64,000 nucleotides of DNA, taken from the NCBI RefSeq assembly GCF_032854445.1, contig NC_088302.1:52234046-52298045 (forward strand). The letters are read 5' to 3'. Shown here one piece after another: positions 38,143 through 51,400 of this stretch (the first letter of the stretch is position 1; each line of letters opens with the position of its first letter). A program made the translations under genes and the position numbers. The notes under the pieces are model-generated. The model worked only from the letters and a program-made list of their open reading frames with translations. It had not been told where the DNA came from and made no database searches. The stretch is from Liolophura sinensis. Lineage: Eukaryota; Mollusca; Polyplacophora; Chitonida; Chitonidae.

Positions 38143-39795
38143 CAAATGTATATATGTATCAATAAAATATCCCACATAAAGTTTATAAAGTATACTTTTT
38201 AATATATGAGATAATGAAATATAACTATTCACAGTAAGCAAAATAACCCACATGCTGAAAAAATGGAAAGCATCGCCATGTTATTTTTTTTTTAGCATTA
38301 TGAACCTGGTATGAGTGGACATAGTGCTTCCAGTCTCATTAACAGGGTATATTCCAATGCCTCATAAGAATACCAAATTAAAGGTTTATACACTTAACAA
38401 ACATGTCCGAACAAAATGATTGTAGCAGAAATAACTGGGTTACATTACTTGTTTTCTTTTTGCTTTTTTTTTTAAAACACAGAGCCCCATGAGATGAAAT
38501 CATACAGTCCTGTAATTCACCACCGATAAAGACTACATTCTACAATTAGTCTAAAAATATGCATGACTCATGAAGGAAACCTTATTTCTTCATTTTTCAG
38601 TAGAGCACATGTGACATCATGTTGAATTTGTGTTCTAAACAGGCAAATAGACCGTGCACTTGGATGGGTCCTCACCAATATACCTATGTCACACAACAAA
38701 TGTGAAGTCTACTGTGAAGAAAGTCAAGGGCTACACATTCACACAGAAACTGCTTCCTTTACGCATGCAGTCCAATTTCCCACAACGGTCCCCGACACCT
38801 CATGAAGCACAGTAGAGTCTGATCCTGAATCAGCAGGAGCATTGAAATGAACACGCATCTTCCTTATACATCATAGCTCATTGGTCTGCGTTATAGCTCT
38901 TTATTCAACTTTGCATTTGATATAGTTGTATATATAAACTTAACGAAGATGCATGTTGTGTTTTGCAGAAAATCAATTTCCATATTCTCTTAAAACTACA
39001 TTTATTTTTGTTTTAAGTCTAATCTCACACATAGCTGTACATTGCTGATATAAAGTGTCACATGGTCAGATGCGAAGGATGTAGAAAATATATATACATG
39101 TACATGTACAAGGTCTCTCCTCATATTAGGTGAACTCATTTCTTATATTTTTCTAGATTCAACTGCAAACTGACCTGTAGTGTTTACAAAATAAACATGT
39201 TTATGATACATGTGTTTATACATGTGCTTAACCGAAGGACCAAAAACCAGAGATTGAACAGACCATTTTTTATTGATATATACCAGCAGTATTTCTCAAA
39301 AAATAATTTCTCACAAACCACTGACCCATAGCAAAGGGGGTATATACAAAATTAGCCACAATCATACATGGTGCAATACTTTTGTAACAAACATGATAAA
39401 AGGCAGAGCTGGCTATAAAAGAGGAGGATCATTCCTGCTCACCTTGTTCTGTCTGGAGTCATTACATAGGTTATTTGAATGCTACGTAATATATCAAAAC
39501 TGATTATTTACTTAATTTGATTTACTTGCCTACTGCAAGGTTTAAATCTGCAAGAAGGAGAGTGGAAAAACTAAGTGAAAAAAAACCCTATTTTCTCACA
39601 GCCAGTCCTGCATGAGTTAACTATTTAATGCAGCATTAATTTACACAATTTAGGCAACATTTTTGAAGCACACGTGGTTGGGTAAAGGCATGAAACTCAT
39701 GAAACTTACGAAACTCATGAAACTCCACATTTAGTTGCTATGTGAAATCTGTTGAATAGTGGAGAATTTGAAGCCAGGAAATAGGCAGCTTTCCT

Positions 39796-40101
39796 GCATG
39801 CTTAATTTATTGGTTTACACAATTGGTTGCCACAGTCTGGTATTTTCGGAAATACGTTCATTTGGAAACTGTTTTTTTTTTTCACAGTTAACAATTTTAT
39901 TTATAAAAACAGATTTTCTTTCACACAATAACAAATTCAAGTCCACAGCATGCTTAATTTATTGGTTTACACAATTGGTTGCCACAGTCTGGTATTTTTG
40001 GAAATACGTTCATTTGGAAACCGTTTTTTTTTTTCCACAGTAAACAATTTTATTTGTAAAAACAGATTTTCTTTCACACTATAACAAATTCAAGTCCAGA
40101 G
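39796..40101. repeat. 152-bp tandem duplication downstream of FPGT
   Basis: The block starting GCATGCTTAATTTATTGGTT is at 39796-39947 and repeats at 39948-40101 with few changes (for example a T-run length difference). Each copy contains TTTATT (39896-39901 and 40049-40054), which is AATAAA on the FPGT strand ~290 to 450 bp after the stop. The duplication therefore doubles a candidate poly(A) signal. Confidence 0.85.
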
Positions 40102-40341
40102 CCTCACAATATTTATCAGATTCTCCCTTCAGTTCTCTTGAAACACTTGGAGCCTATTATACACAGTTGGACAGTGGCAGTGTTATTGTTGAGGTCTTTC
40201 GGCTTTACATAATATTTTCCCAATGAGCTAATTTTTAATCTGTGCTAAAATTGCCGAAAGTCTGAAGTCAACCAATTTCGCCCCATGGCATTGAATAAAT
40301 ATACAATTTTACCATTACAGATAAGGTGTGATGGATGGTGT

Positions 40342-43300
40342 TCAACCCTGTTTGATTAGGGAGTAGAGCTCCCGTCTGTATTTCAACATGTCCTTCACAT
40401 CTTTCTCCTTAAGTACATCGGCCATGGACATGAGTTTGTACGGGGACAGGTCCAGATTTATTCCGTTATCAGACTGTAGAGCCTGTATTGTCCGCAATGC
40501 CAGGCTGAGTGAGGCTGACATGCTAGCTGTCACAGGGAAAAGTCTTGTGTGCCACAAATTGTAACACGGATCATTGGCTTCTGGCACAGCTATGCTGTCA
40601 TCAATATTTAACACTTCCAATGCTTTTCCTAAAGTTGCCTTCATGTAATCGAGCTTGCTAACACTTTCTTTTCCATCTGCCTTTCTCTTGAGATTCTCAT
40701 AGATATCAAACACAACAGTAACATAGCCAGTAGAGTTATCCCCCTTGGCTGACGCAGTGTGAATGAAGACATTACCAGGAATATCCACCAGAGTGAGACT
40801 ACTCTCTTCTTGTAGTAATTGACAATTACTCAGCACAGAGTTTGATCCAAGTTTTAAAGGCACTTCAAAATGGCAGAATTCAACCACTGCTCTGGACCCA
40901 ATGGATGAAGATGAAGGTAGACAACTATGCATGACGCAGCCTTTGATATCTGGCTCACATCGTCTGACCTTCTCACTTTTCTCTTTATTCCCTAAGTTCA
41001 CCCAGCGATTAAACACATCTGGCAACAGATTAAGTTCTTCTCGCAGATTGGTGTCTTCGCAGAGATGGAACAGGAGCTCTTTTGTTGTGCCAATGTGGAC
41101 ATATTTGGATTGGTTAAGAGCAAGCACATGGATTGGCGTGTCCTTAAGTAGATGGTAAACTTTCTTCCTCATGGGGATGAGATCTGCGGTCACACTGCCC
41201 ACATTACTGGTCATGGTCACATAGTCCACGGATGACCTTGACCCCAGACACTGCAGAAAATCCCCGTAGGCGTCAATTTCACATGTCAGAGGTTTGACTT
41301 CATTGTAAAACTGCAGCATTTTCTTCACAACTGACGAGTCAAAATAGAACGAGCTATCTGTGTAAACGACAGGCTCAGATTGCGACTGACCGTTTGAGTT
41401 GTCGTCAGACAAATCGGATTTGGTGCGCTTCAGATGCGCTCCCTGTTTCTCCATCCTTTCCAGGGATGGCTTCTGTAGCACCTCCAGGCACTCCGATGTC
41501 TGAACCAGTTTGTCTGTGAAGAGTCGTCCCCCCTGAACGACGTACACCCCATGTGCTGTGCCAAGCTGTAGAGATCCCGGATGGGCTAACACTGTAAACC
41601 CCTCCTGGTCCATCCGTAAAAACTTTTCCTCCCCGTGAACATCAAAAATCTGAAAGTCGTCAGCACATAAGAGAAATATCCCTGGCTTGAGATTCTGTAA
41701 GAATGGGATGGAGTTGGCAAGCTTCAGGTCAATCATCTGGTACATTTGGCTGCCAAACGGAAGAGCAGTAAAGACTTTGCCCAGGACGCTTGCGCTTGGC
41801 ATGCGCTGACTCTGTCCTCCTGCATGAAGCATTAAGGTGCGCTTCTCAAACAAATCCTCCCCGTATAACTCGTTTAGCCTGGCCAGGGCTGTGAATGTGG
41901 AGCCACCATTACCTGCAAGAACCAAGAAATATCAGATGTTACTGAACAGGCATTTGTACATTTCATCAATGAACGAATCATCAAGCTTCAATGTCACTGT
42001 CAGCAATATTTCAACCATACTGTGACCATACCATCAAGTAGTTACTGATTTATTTGATTGTTTTTTATGCTGACTCAAGAATATTTCTTTTACACAACGG
42101 CCACCAGCATTATGGTGGAAGGAACCAGACAGAGGCTGGGAGAAACCTGCCACCATCCGTAGGTTGCTGCAGACCTTTCCATGTATGGCCGAAGAAGACT
42201 CCAGCTGGAGCTGAACTTGACCTCACAGTGACCGCATTGGTGAGAGGCTCCTGGGTCATTAACCCCCTGGGCCACGGAGCCCACACCCCTACCCCACCAC
42301 ACCATCAAGTAAGCAATGTCTAATACCATGGCTTATCTAACACCATGAGCAAATGTTTATTATGGAAACAGGACACCTTCAGACCTGTTTTAATGTGAAA
42401 AACGACTGATGTTCAGAGCATCTTTATGCTGTGCTCACCTTTCTGCCAGTGATATCTGAGATTAAACAAGAACAGCAACAAAATATGGTCACCATATTGA
42501 CAAAACTTGTGAAATTACCTAGTTTAGGTCCTGGCAGATCTGCTATTATATGATAGTCCACATCCTCAGGAAGTTCGCTCCGTGACAGTTTCTCAGCTAG
42601 CTGAAGCTCATACGCCTCCTTTTGGACATCGTCAGCTGTTGTGATGACAACAACATCCCAAAAGGCGAAAGGAAAATCTTTCTTCTGTTTTCCTGTTGAA
42701 GAGAACACGGAGTTATAAATTAAGTTGTGTGTACTTTGCCTTTTTACAGTGATAAACCACTGTCATGAGAGTGACACACTACAGACAGGTTAGTGACATA
42801 CTGCAGACTGACTAGTGACACACTACAGACAGGTTAGTGACACACTACAGACCGACTAGTGACACACTACAAACAGGTTTGTGACACACTACAGACCGAC
42901 TAGTGACACGCTACAGTCAGGCTAGCGAGACACTACAGGCAGGCTAGTGGCGCACCACTGCTATGCTAGTGACACATTACAAGCCGTGCAATGAAGGGCG
43001 AGCGACTGCTCGCGCTCGCGCCAGCACAGACCCTGAGAGTTTCAGGTAACTGATTGATCGATCGCCCAGATACCACTGGTATGCTAGTGACACACTACAG
43101 ACAGGCTTGGAACGAACCACTGGTATGCTAGTGACACACTACAGACAGGCTTGGGACGAACCACTGGTATGCTAGTGACAGGCTACAGACAGGCTAGTGG
43201 CATGCTATTGACAGGTTGGTGACAAACTACTGACATTCCCGTAGCAAACTACTGGGTTTTCAATGGACAACTTTCATTCTGACTTGATTTGTATGACTGA

Positions 43301-43951
43301 CTGGTTCATTTATATTTTTACGTCATGTCCAAGAATTTTTTCATTCAGATGATGGCGGTTATGCAAAAGAATAAATCTGCATTCAAGATGAACCCAAACA
43401 TGTCACAAGACTACAGATTATCTCCTCAACACTGATAGGTTCAGTCAGTATTGTGCTGGTAAGTGGTTTCATTGTGTACTTGGACACAGACCCCCATTAC
43501 AACTTCCGTTTTTGTGTACAGGTGCATGCTTGGTATCAAAATGATGGAAATTGTCTAAGCTTTGGGCAGATATGAGTTTTAATGATGAAAGTTTGAAATT
43601 CTGGGCGAGAGGACACAAGGAGGCAGGTGGTGATGAGGCTGCGAGTGACATCCCCTTGGCGTTGCTAGGCACCCCTCCCAGCTGCCGGCATAGAAAGGTC
43701 CAGATTTTGATGGTCAACCTACGTCAAGATTTGTATGGCTTCTTTCTCACAGGCTGGGCCAGGTATGCACCAAAGCTTATTGGCCACGGAATGTTTGGGA
43801 CTGAGCTACAGCGCTAAACGTTAACATTGTTGCTTATGGGAAAGCTAATGGGGGTCTGAGGCCACTTACCTCGTATGCTGTCATACATGGATAGCCACTT
43901 GTGGGTATAACCTGCCATGTTGGACAAGGAGCCTGAGCTGTTTTGAGACAT
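40342..43951 (-). CDS. FPGT: Fucose-1-phosphate guanylyltransferase, 3 coding exons
   Basis: FPGT makes GDP-L-fucose from L-fucose-1-phosphate and GTP in the cytosolic fucose salvage pathway. Minus-strand coding exons: 43951-43870, 42692-42519 and 41912-40342. They total 1827 nt and 608 aa, uninterrupted, against ~594 aa in human. Landmarks: FWDVVVITTADD (human FWDIVAITAADE), GNGGSTFTALARLNELYG, the pyrophosphorylase signature GGQSQRMPSASVLGKVFTAL (human GGYSQRLPNASALGKIFTAL) and PGIFLLCADD. Further on are FTVLAHPGSLQLGTAHGVYV, CEIDAYGDFLQCLG, HIGTTKELLF and the C-terminal SYKLMSMADVLKEKDVKDM-like segment. The start is MSQNSSGSLSNMAGY, with A at -3. No fucokinase domain is fused, unlike plant FKP. 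The intron between exons 1 and 2 has a 22-bp minisatellite; the one between 2 and 3 has a SINE. Confidence 0.96.
42044..42295 (-). repeat. Near full-length SINE, family A, in FPGT intron 2
   Basis: The tail TGATTTATTTGATTG is at the left. Then come CTCAAGAATATTTCTTTTAC, ACCAGCATTATGGTGGAAGG, CCATCCGTAGGTTGCTGCAG and TCACAGTGACCGCATTGGTG. It finishes AGGCTCCTGGGTCATTAACC CCCTGGGCCACGGAGCCC. On the minus strand GGGCTCCGTGGCCCAGGGGG is the tRNA-like head. It lies antisense between FPGT exons 2 and 3 in plus-strand order, so it runs in the same direction as FPGT transcription. Confidence 0.8.
42765..43235. repeat. Minisatellite, 22-bp unit, in FPGT intron 1
   Basis: Units like TAGTGACACACTACAGACAG GT alternate with TAGTGACACACTACAGACCG AC for about 8 copies, then decay. 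A unique G+C-rich insert (around 43000-43070, CGCTCGCGCCAGC) separates them from a second run with ACTGGTATGCTAGTGACACA CTACAG. There are about 15 recognisable units. Confidence 0.8.
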
Positions 43952-45497
43952 TTTGCTCCAGTGGTATAAACACCTTATCAGGCCAGGCAAAGTTGATCTG
44001 AAGAGTCTTCACCTATTACACACTATATTAATTGAAAACAAAAAAGGTTTGTGTTTAAATGTTAATGCTTTTCATGAAACTTTTGACACAAAAAAGCTAT
44101 AAATGCTTAAACTCCTGTCTTTGTATCAACAAGTGACCCGAAATAAAATATTTAGTTGATTACAACTGATCAAGACTAGTAGAATTCTAGGGCTATCCTT
44201 GGCAGTCTAGCCCTGGCTAGCACATCACTATGCTTTAACCTGGCCGTAGGTGAGATCACAATGATCACGAAGCACTTGCAGTGCTCCATTAAAGTTATGC
44301 TCTGCGAGTTATTACATGTATACATGGTAAAACTTACATATTGTTTTCAAAAGTTTTCCTGTAGTAGATGTGGCAACGTCAAAACGAAGCCAAACATGCA
44401 TGACAGTGGAGGAAAATGTCAGCAGTTTTGATGTTTATAATTTGTTTTTTTTTTAAACAAGGTAGGGCAACAACTGAACAGCATATGGGTTTTACCTGGG
44501 ATTAAGATAAACTGTCTCTCTTCATTCCAGGTTTTACTATGTATACTAATTCAACATCGTTAAATGTAGGCTACTATGTCCATATTTCATTCTTCTGAGT
44601 CAACAGATAAGGTAAATGTCAGAATATTAAATAAGGAGGGAGATCATTTAGCTTGCTGAATAATACATATACATGTAAGAACGTTAGAGCATAATTTTAA
44701 AGCAGCACTGCAAGCGCTTCAGTGTGATATCACTTTCCATCAGGTTAAAACATAACGAGTTGGTAGGGCTAGACTGTTACGACTAGCCTTAGAACTGAGC
44801 TGATGTGGGTCTAAAAAAAACCCACTGCACGTGTCATACTAAACATACAGAGGTGAACTGATCCTCAGATTCATCTTAAGCCTCACTGACTAACAAAAGC
44901 ATCAAGCTAGTCGTTACAACTGTCCAAAAACAGCAGGAATAGAGTTCTATGGCTAGTAGTACTAGTGTGTCGCCGTGGGTGTGTCGCCCTGGGTGTGTCA
45001 GCTTAATACCTGGTGCACTACCTGCCTCAATCAGGAATGGACACGTCAACCCATCTAACATAGCCCACTACGATACCGATATCAACTGAGTATTTGTCAC
45101 TGAGACAAAATACACCACTCACTGGTACAAACAACAGAGCTGCAGTTTCTCCTATTCTTCACGCGTGCTTTATCAATACACTTACATGTTGTACCACGTT
45201 GACGCCTCCACCCGAGTTCTGAATTTGTACAACCGGCACGTGGACTCACAGCGACCTCTGGTGACCAATATATGCATAGTCTGACAGCTGACTTGAACAA
45301 GTGCAGCATTTATTTGCATCAAGCATAACGTAGAAATAAAAAAAGTTCGACGTCAGGTGACAACGAATTTTGAAGACCGTGCTCTGAATTTGTGGAAATA
45401 CTCCACACACAAAAAAAACAAAACAAACAAAGAAAACCCTTTTGGCGCCAGTTACCTCCCCTTTAGGTTTCACTTTCAGTCAGATAAATCTGTCAAA
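43952..45497. promoter_or_regulatory. FPGT / GHDC divergent upstream region
   Basis: The FPGT ATG (43951, minus) and the GHDC-like ATG (45498, plus) are divergent, 1.5 kb apart. TTTTGGCGCC at 45440-45449 resembles an E2F site and lies ~50 bp before the GHDC ATG. I see no TATA box in a clear position and no coding exon. Transcription starts are unknown. Confidence 0.4.
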
Positions 45498-48400
45498 ATG
45501 GCTATCGATATCAGGCGTCCGAGTTTTCGAGCGTTTGTTTGTTTTGCATTCTTATTCTTTGGCTCTTTTTATGCGTGGAAATGGAGACCATATCCGGACA
45601 GTTTTGTGATGACTTTTGTTTTAGGTATTTTTGTGTCGTTTGCGTTGATCGTCACCTGTACTAACACTCAGAAATACGTACAAAACTTGAACAACAACAA
45701 CAACAACACGGTGTGAGTCACTCGGATCTGTTACACAACTGATCAGTTTGACAATGTTTCACATTTTAACACTGTTAGAATTGTTTTTATGAATTCAGTT
45801 ACCCAAGAATCATTTCATATTCGTGCCATCTATTTCGATATAAACCAGAATGTGCAGGCAATAAATAAAAATGTTTAATAACAGTTCATATTTCTGTTTT
45901 AATGCTAGAAATGGTTCCACAGTTCTTGTATTTGCCTGGTGATGAGAGTTATGTTTATCTTCGAAATTAATGATTATGGCTTAGTATGCCACTTCGGCAG
46001 TATTACTTCCATATCATGGTGACATCTTACTGTTTCAAGCTTTGTATGGAATATGCTATTTGATGACCTTATTTCCCTGTACAAATTTCGTTTATTGGGT
46101 TAATTTTAAAGCAAATACAGTATAAGTACCTTTCAAACTAAACAGAATGTTATCCCTCACAGGAGCTGGAAGTCTCCCAACCAAACAATGCCCATGCAAT
46201 GTACATTAGTATAGACTAACATAAGTAACCTGATCGGGACCTCAAACAGTTATTTATTTGACAGAAAAAGTCGTTATTAAACATTAAACTATTGATTGAT
46301 GGTATCTGTAGGCCTGTATGTTATCAATGTTTCAAATATTTTCAGGATTTTGGGTGGCTGTTACTGGTCTTTTGGCTCTCACTTCATTGGACATGGCTAG
46401 AAAACGTGTATCGATGTCCCACACAAACCAGACAGCCATCAGCCATTACCTCATGTTCTCCTGTCTCTCTTGGTTTGGCTGGTACATGCGACGTAAGCTG
46501 GAAGTGGAAACACAAAACTGCAGGGAAGTCCAGGAGAAGGTCCTTTTGGAAAGATTACAGCTAAATTCCGAAACAGGTTATGGCAAAGAATTCAAATTTA
46601 AAGACGTAAAAAATCGTGATGACTTTGTTCGAAATCACCCTCTAACGCGATACAGTCATTATGAGCCCTATATTCAGAGATTACTGAAAGGGGAGGAAAG
46701 CGTGTTAACTAAAGACCGACCTGTCATATTTGGGGTTACCTCAGGTACATCAGGGAAAAGCAGTGTGTTGCCTATGATCAGGAAGCAGCGAGCTCATTTC
46801 TTCTTTAAGGGCACTTCCATTGTTTGTCAAGCTATGCTGGAGTCCTATCCCAACACCTATCAGCTGCAAAAAACTCTCAAATTTTTTTACACCCCGAAAA
46901 TGGCGGACTTGTGAAGCAGGGATTCTTGTTGGAACAAATTCCTCTTCTCCTTCCAATTCCGGGGCCTTGCTGAATATTTATTCAACCCCCAAAGTGGCGT
47001 CGAGGTTATGGAGGTGCCAAAAACGCTCTATCTGCATTTACTGTTTGGTCTACGAGACCGTAATATCGGCTCGTTAGAAGCGAACTTTGCCTCCTCCATA
47101 TACACAGGTTTCAAAGCGCTGGAAGTTCACTGGAAGCAGCTGGCAGATGATGTGGAGAAGGAGAGGTGCATCCAGGCCTTGTTATAGATAACAATATTCG
47201 ATTAGAGCTGAACAGACTTCTAACACCAGACCCTCAGAGAGCTGGTGAGATCAGAAATGCCTGCAGTGCTGGACCGGTGGGCTTGGCCATGAAGCTTTTG
47301 GCCTCACTGTCACATGTTATTGACTATAGATACGGGCACTTTTGCCCTGTATGGGAAAATGCTGGAAGACACTTACTGTAAGGGTATACCGCTATACTCA
47401 TGTTTGTACGGGCCACAGAGGGACTTTTGGGGATTAATGTTTGTCCAGAAAGACGGCCCTGCTCGTTATGTGCTTGTGCCCACGTCCATGTTTTATGAGT
47501 TTATACCTGAGGAAGATTGTGACAAAGACCAGCCTTGCACACTGTTTATTGATCAGGTACTGTATCTGAGTTGTTTACTGATATCACTCAGTCTTCATTT
47601 TTACTTTTTAAAAAAAATTAAATTGTCTTTATACACCTTATACACCTTTCATTAATGGAGGCTGGTATTATGGTTTGTGAATGTGGAAAGGTGTTCTGGC
47701 AACTTGCGGATGGTCATGGGTATCCCTCGGGCTCTGCCCGGTTTCCTCCCACCATAATTCTGGCCGCTGTTGTATAAGTGAAATCTTTTTGAGTACGCAT
47801 ACGAATCACGAATCAGGCAAACGAAAACACGAATCAGCTAAATATTATGGTTTGTTGTCTGTCAGTCTGGCCATCAGTAAACCTTTTGGGATTATCACTA
47901 TATCTACAGAACTACTAGACTTTTGAGCTTTTAAACTTGAGGTCCTTATTTATCTGTCACTGGCCTAAAAGCGCATGAAACTGAATCTCAAGAGATTTTA
48001 TAAACTTATGCCTGTTTTTGTGATTGTTATTGCTATTGCTGTTAAATGTGATCTGGTTTTGCACCTGCCATTGAGCAAGGCGTTGTTGAAAATGTATTTT
48101 GATGGGCATATCTTAAGATTCTGCAATCTTGTTAATATATTCATTTATTTAAAACAGTAACAATAAAAGTATTTAAATGGTATTATTATGTTTATTAGAT
48201 TGTTTAAATACATACATTTGTTTTGAAAGACATACCTGTGTTTTGTATTCACACAGGTGAAGGAAGGCTGTCTGTATGAGATGGTGATTACAAATGTGAG
48301 TGGGCTGTGCAGGTACAGGTTTGGGGATGTCATTAAGGTTGTCGATTTCTACAACACCTGCCCAATCATTGAGTTCATGTACAGGTAAGTCAACTAGAAA

Positions 48401-51400
48401 CGCTGAATGTGAGCAAGTTAGAGGTCTTGTAAACTAGCTTGGACAAAAGTAAAGAAGGAAATCTCTGAATTGGTGAGAGGCTGAGCTGGGAAGAGCCATA
48501 GGCCGAGGTACCCTATTGGGGTGCCCCATTGAAGTTGTTTGTCTTCAGAACAATTCTCTGCACTTTCTGTATGAAAACGGAACACTATTCTGGCAACATG
48601 TTGTCACAGCCTTGATAAAAAGCAGCAAACTGTATGTTACTGTGTGTTAGTCCAATGCTTAATTTGTGTGACTCTCCTATGAAAATAGAGATGCTCAGTG
48701 TGATGAATATTAAATACTGATTTACCAGCAAACACACATGTGACAGTGAATGTGAAGAAATTCTGTTTTAAAATGCCAATCCTGCATGCTTTTTATTGAT
48801 TTTTTTCCTGAAATATCACATACAAGCTAAAGGGTCATTAGAAATTGATAGTGATATAACGATGTGGAACTATGAAGAAAAGTGTGTCAATCGTTGAAGT
48901 ATTTCTCCTGTCACAATCAAACACCCACCAATATCGATGTCATGTTTCAGACAAGGTCAGTTTCTGAACGTCAATTCTGAGAAAACATCAGAGATCAGTT
49001 TTTACAAGGCGTTGACAGCAGCAGTGTCCAAGTGGTCAAAAGTGGGACTGACTGATTATTGCTGTGCTGAGAGCGTGCTCATGCAAAGAGGTGAGTGCTC
49101 ATGCAAAGAGGTGAGTGCTCATGCAAAGAGTTGAGTGCTCATGCAAAGAGGTGAGTGCTCATGCAAAAAGGTGAGTGCTCATGCAAAGAGGTGAGTGCTC
49201 ATGCAAAGAGGTGAGTGCTCATGCAAAGAGGTGAGCAACTGGATTGTTTATTAACACGTTTTAAGTATATTGGGAAGAAGTTTGCATTTAAAGCCTCCCC
49301 TTCACAGTTGAGTTTAATTTATGTTGGGTCAGGCGTATGAAATAAAAGTTTCGAACCAGGGTCTTCCTTGTTGGCCATAGGCGTAATTAGATCTGTTACT
49401 GATTGGATCAGGGTTTATACAGTAACGAGTATTATTGGTTATATTATAGTGTGGCCTTTTCGGTTGGCCTGATTTTCTCTGAAGAATTTTTGAATTACCA
49501 CTATACCTACAGAACCAGTTTTACAAGAGTGATAAAATTTGGCCACTTTTTGTCTCTACCACTACAGCAGAGGCTGATTGAAAATCAGTTATACGGTTTC
49601 AAGATTATGATGTATATCATGTTTGTTTTTGTGATATGCATGCATTACTTTTTCATGTCAACAATGTATTTAATTGAGCAAGTGCCTCTTGTAGGAGTAC
49701 AATAGTAAATTCTAGTGTACATTTATATCTACATGGAGGATCAACTCAAAGCTTGCAGTCTGCCAGCAACCTGCGGATGGTCGTGGGTTTCCCTTGACTC
49801 TGCCCGTTTTCCCCCCACCATAATGCTGGCCGCTGTCTTATAAGTGAAATATTGTTGAGTACAGCCTAAAACACTATTGAAATAAATTAATAAATCAAAG
49901 CTTTGCATGGTATTGCTTGTTATGAAAGTCTTGTTTCGTACCATGATTGGCTGTGATTTCATGTCAGGTGTCTTCATCCTGTTATGGAAGACATTTTTAC
50001 TCATTAGCCAGTGTGACCTACTTTCTCAAGGCATAGAGAGCCATATAGTACTTCTAAATGTGCTCTTGGTGATTTTGGTATGTATATGTATATATTCCTT
50101 GAAAATAACATGAAGTTTGAAACTGCAGTTGGAATACAACAGAATGTACAAAGTTGAGAAGGTGTTTAATTTTTTTTTCCTATATATAAAATATGTATAT
50201 GGATTTTTGTTACTTTTCCCTGTATATGAATATTAGATTGTTCCCTATGAGCATGTTTTGATTGTTGTAGCTAGCGTCAAACAGATGTCACATGATATAC
50301 ACAGTTCCGGTGTATTGTTGTGTGTATGTTGTGTGTATGTGGTGTGCAGATCTGTGTATTAAAAAGTACCAACAAAACATGATTGGACCTGTGTTTAGTT
50401 AGTGTATGTTAATCTCTGCCGGTGCCCTGTTTATTTAGATGGTCTATGCTTACTGTATTTTTAGTTTTTATCAGCTGGTGGTAATGTGTGCGACAGCCTG
50501 TACACCCCAAGATTCCTTACGTGGATTACATGCATCCTGTATATGAACCAGGAATTCACTGGTTGGTTAGTGAGGTGGGAGGGCAGTTTGGAGATGTTGA
50601 GGGCATTGCTGCGGTCATACCCACACCTTCAAAACTAACAATCTTTAGCATACATGTATTAAAACAGTTAACATTTAAAGTCAGCTCATAATTCATCCTT
50701 AACATTAAGTTAACACTATCTTGGTTGGCTTTCTATGTGGACTGATTGACAGTGAGGAAAAAGGAAGCCCCAAACAGAGGTATCAGCGTTTATCTGTTTT
50801 TAATTCTTCAGCGGATAACAGGACAATAAACCTTGGGTCTCTGGGCTGGACCTAGGGTTTGGTTTTGTGAGAATATCATCCTATGCCCAGGTGATGTTGT
50901 CACACTGCACATGCCTGCTAACATCATGTAGGTGCCCTTGAAGACCTGAACATATCATGATTTAGAGACAGCTGTGTCATCAGGCTTACAATGCTTAGGA
51001 CCCCTTCTATTCATGTTCATGGATTGCTACATTCCTTTGAATGTAAGAGTTCATTAACTAGGAAACATAAGATGTTGGGAATATTGTTAAGGAATTGCAC
51101 TTACCACATGTACTGTGTTTGGCCTCATATTTCAGATATGACAAAGATACTCATTTTGCCTTTTGATTCTCATAGTTCTAGCTATAGTGAGGTGTTCTTG
51201 ACTCATTTATTTATTTCATTGGTGATTTACGCCGTGCTCAAGAATATTTCAATTATGTGACGGCGGCCAGCATTATGATTGGAGAAACCAGGCAAAGCCT
51301 TGGGGGAAACACACTACCATCCGCAGGTTGCTGTCAGACCTTCCCACATGCGGCCAGAGAAGAAGCCAGCATAAGTTGGTCTTGAACTCACAGTGACCAC

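Larger units (their letters stand above)
35136..40341. other. SLC25A15 upstream region and FPGT 3' region (no coding exon seen)
   Basis: This stretch lies between the SLC25A15 start (35001, minus) and the FPGT stop (40342, minus). It should contain the SLC25A15 promoter and noncoding first exon and the FPGT 3' UTR. The most promoter-like part is 36500-37000, where G+C rises, a GATTGGCTGA CCAAT box occurs near 36853 and TTTTTTGGCGCAAAT at 36954-36968 resembles an E2F site. A SINE 3' fragment is at 36085-36195, a ~65-bp tandem repeat at 37965-38142 and a 152-bp duplication at 39796-40101. No conserved protein is visible. Confidence 0.5.

Noticed and set aside
42995-43075. CpG-rich patch as a promoter or second gene start
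   Set aside because: It is under 80 bp, embedded in a decayed 22-bp tandem repeat inside an FPGT intron, with no start or donor associated.
43551-43817. 88-codon plus-strand frame in FPGT intron 1
   Set aside because: No recognised homology; it overlaps no splice-compatible structure and is antisense to FPGT.
46318-46345. Start of the GHDC protein at the ATG near 46318
   Set aside because: The upstream exon 45498-45624 joins in phase through the TTTTCAG acceptor at 46345 and gives a natural start with a hydrophobic N-terminus; the 46318 ATG is intronic.
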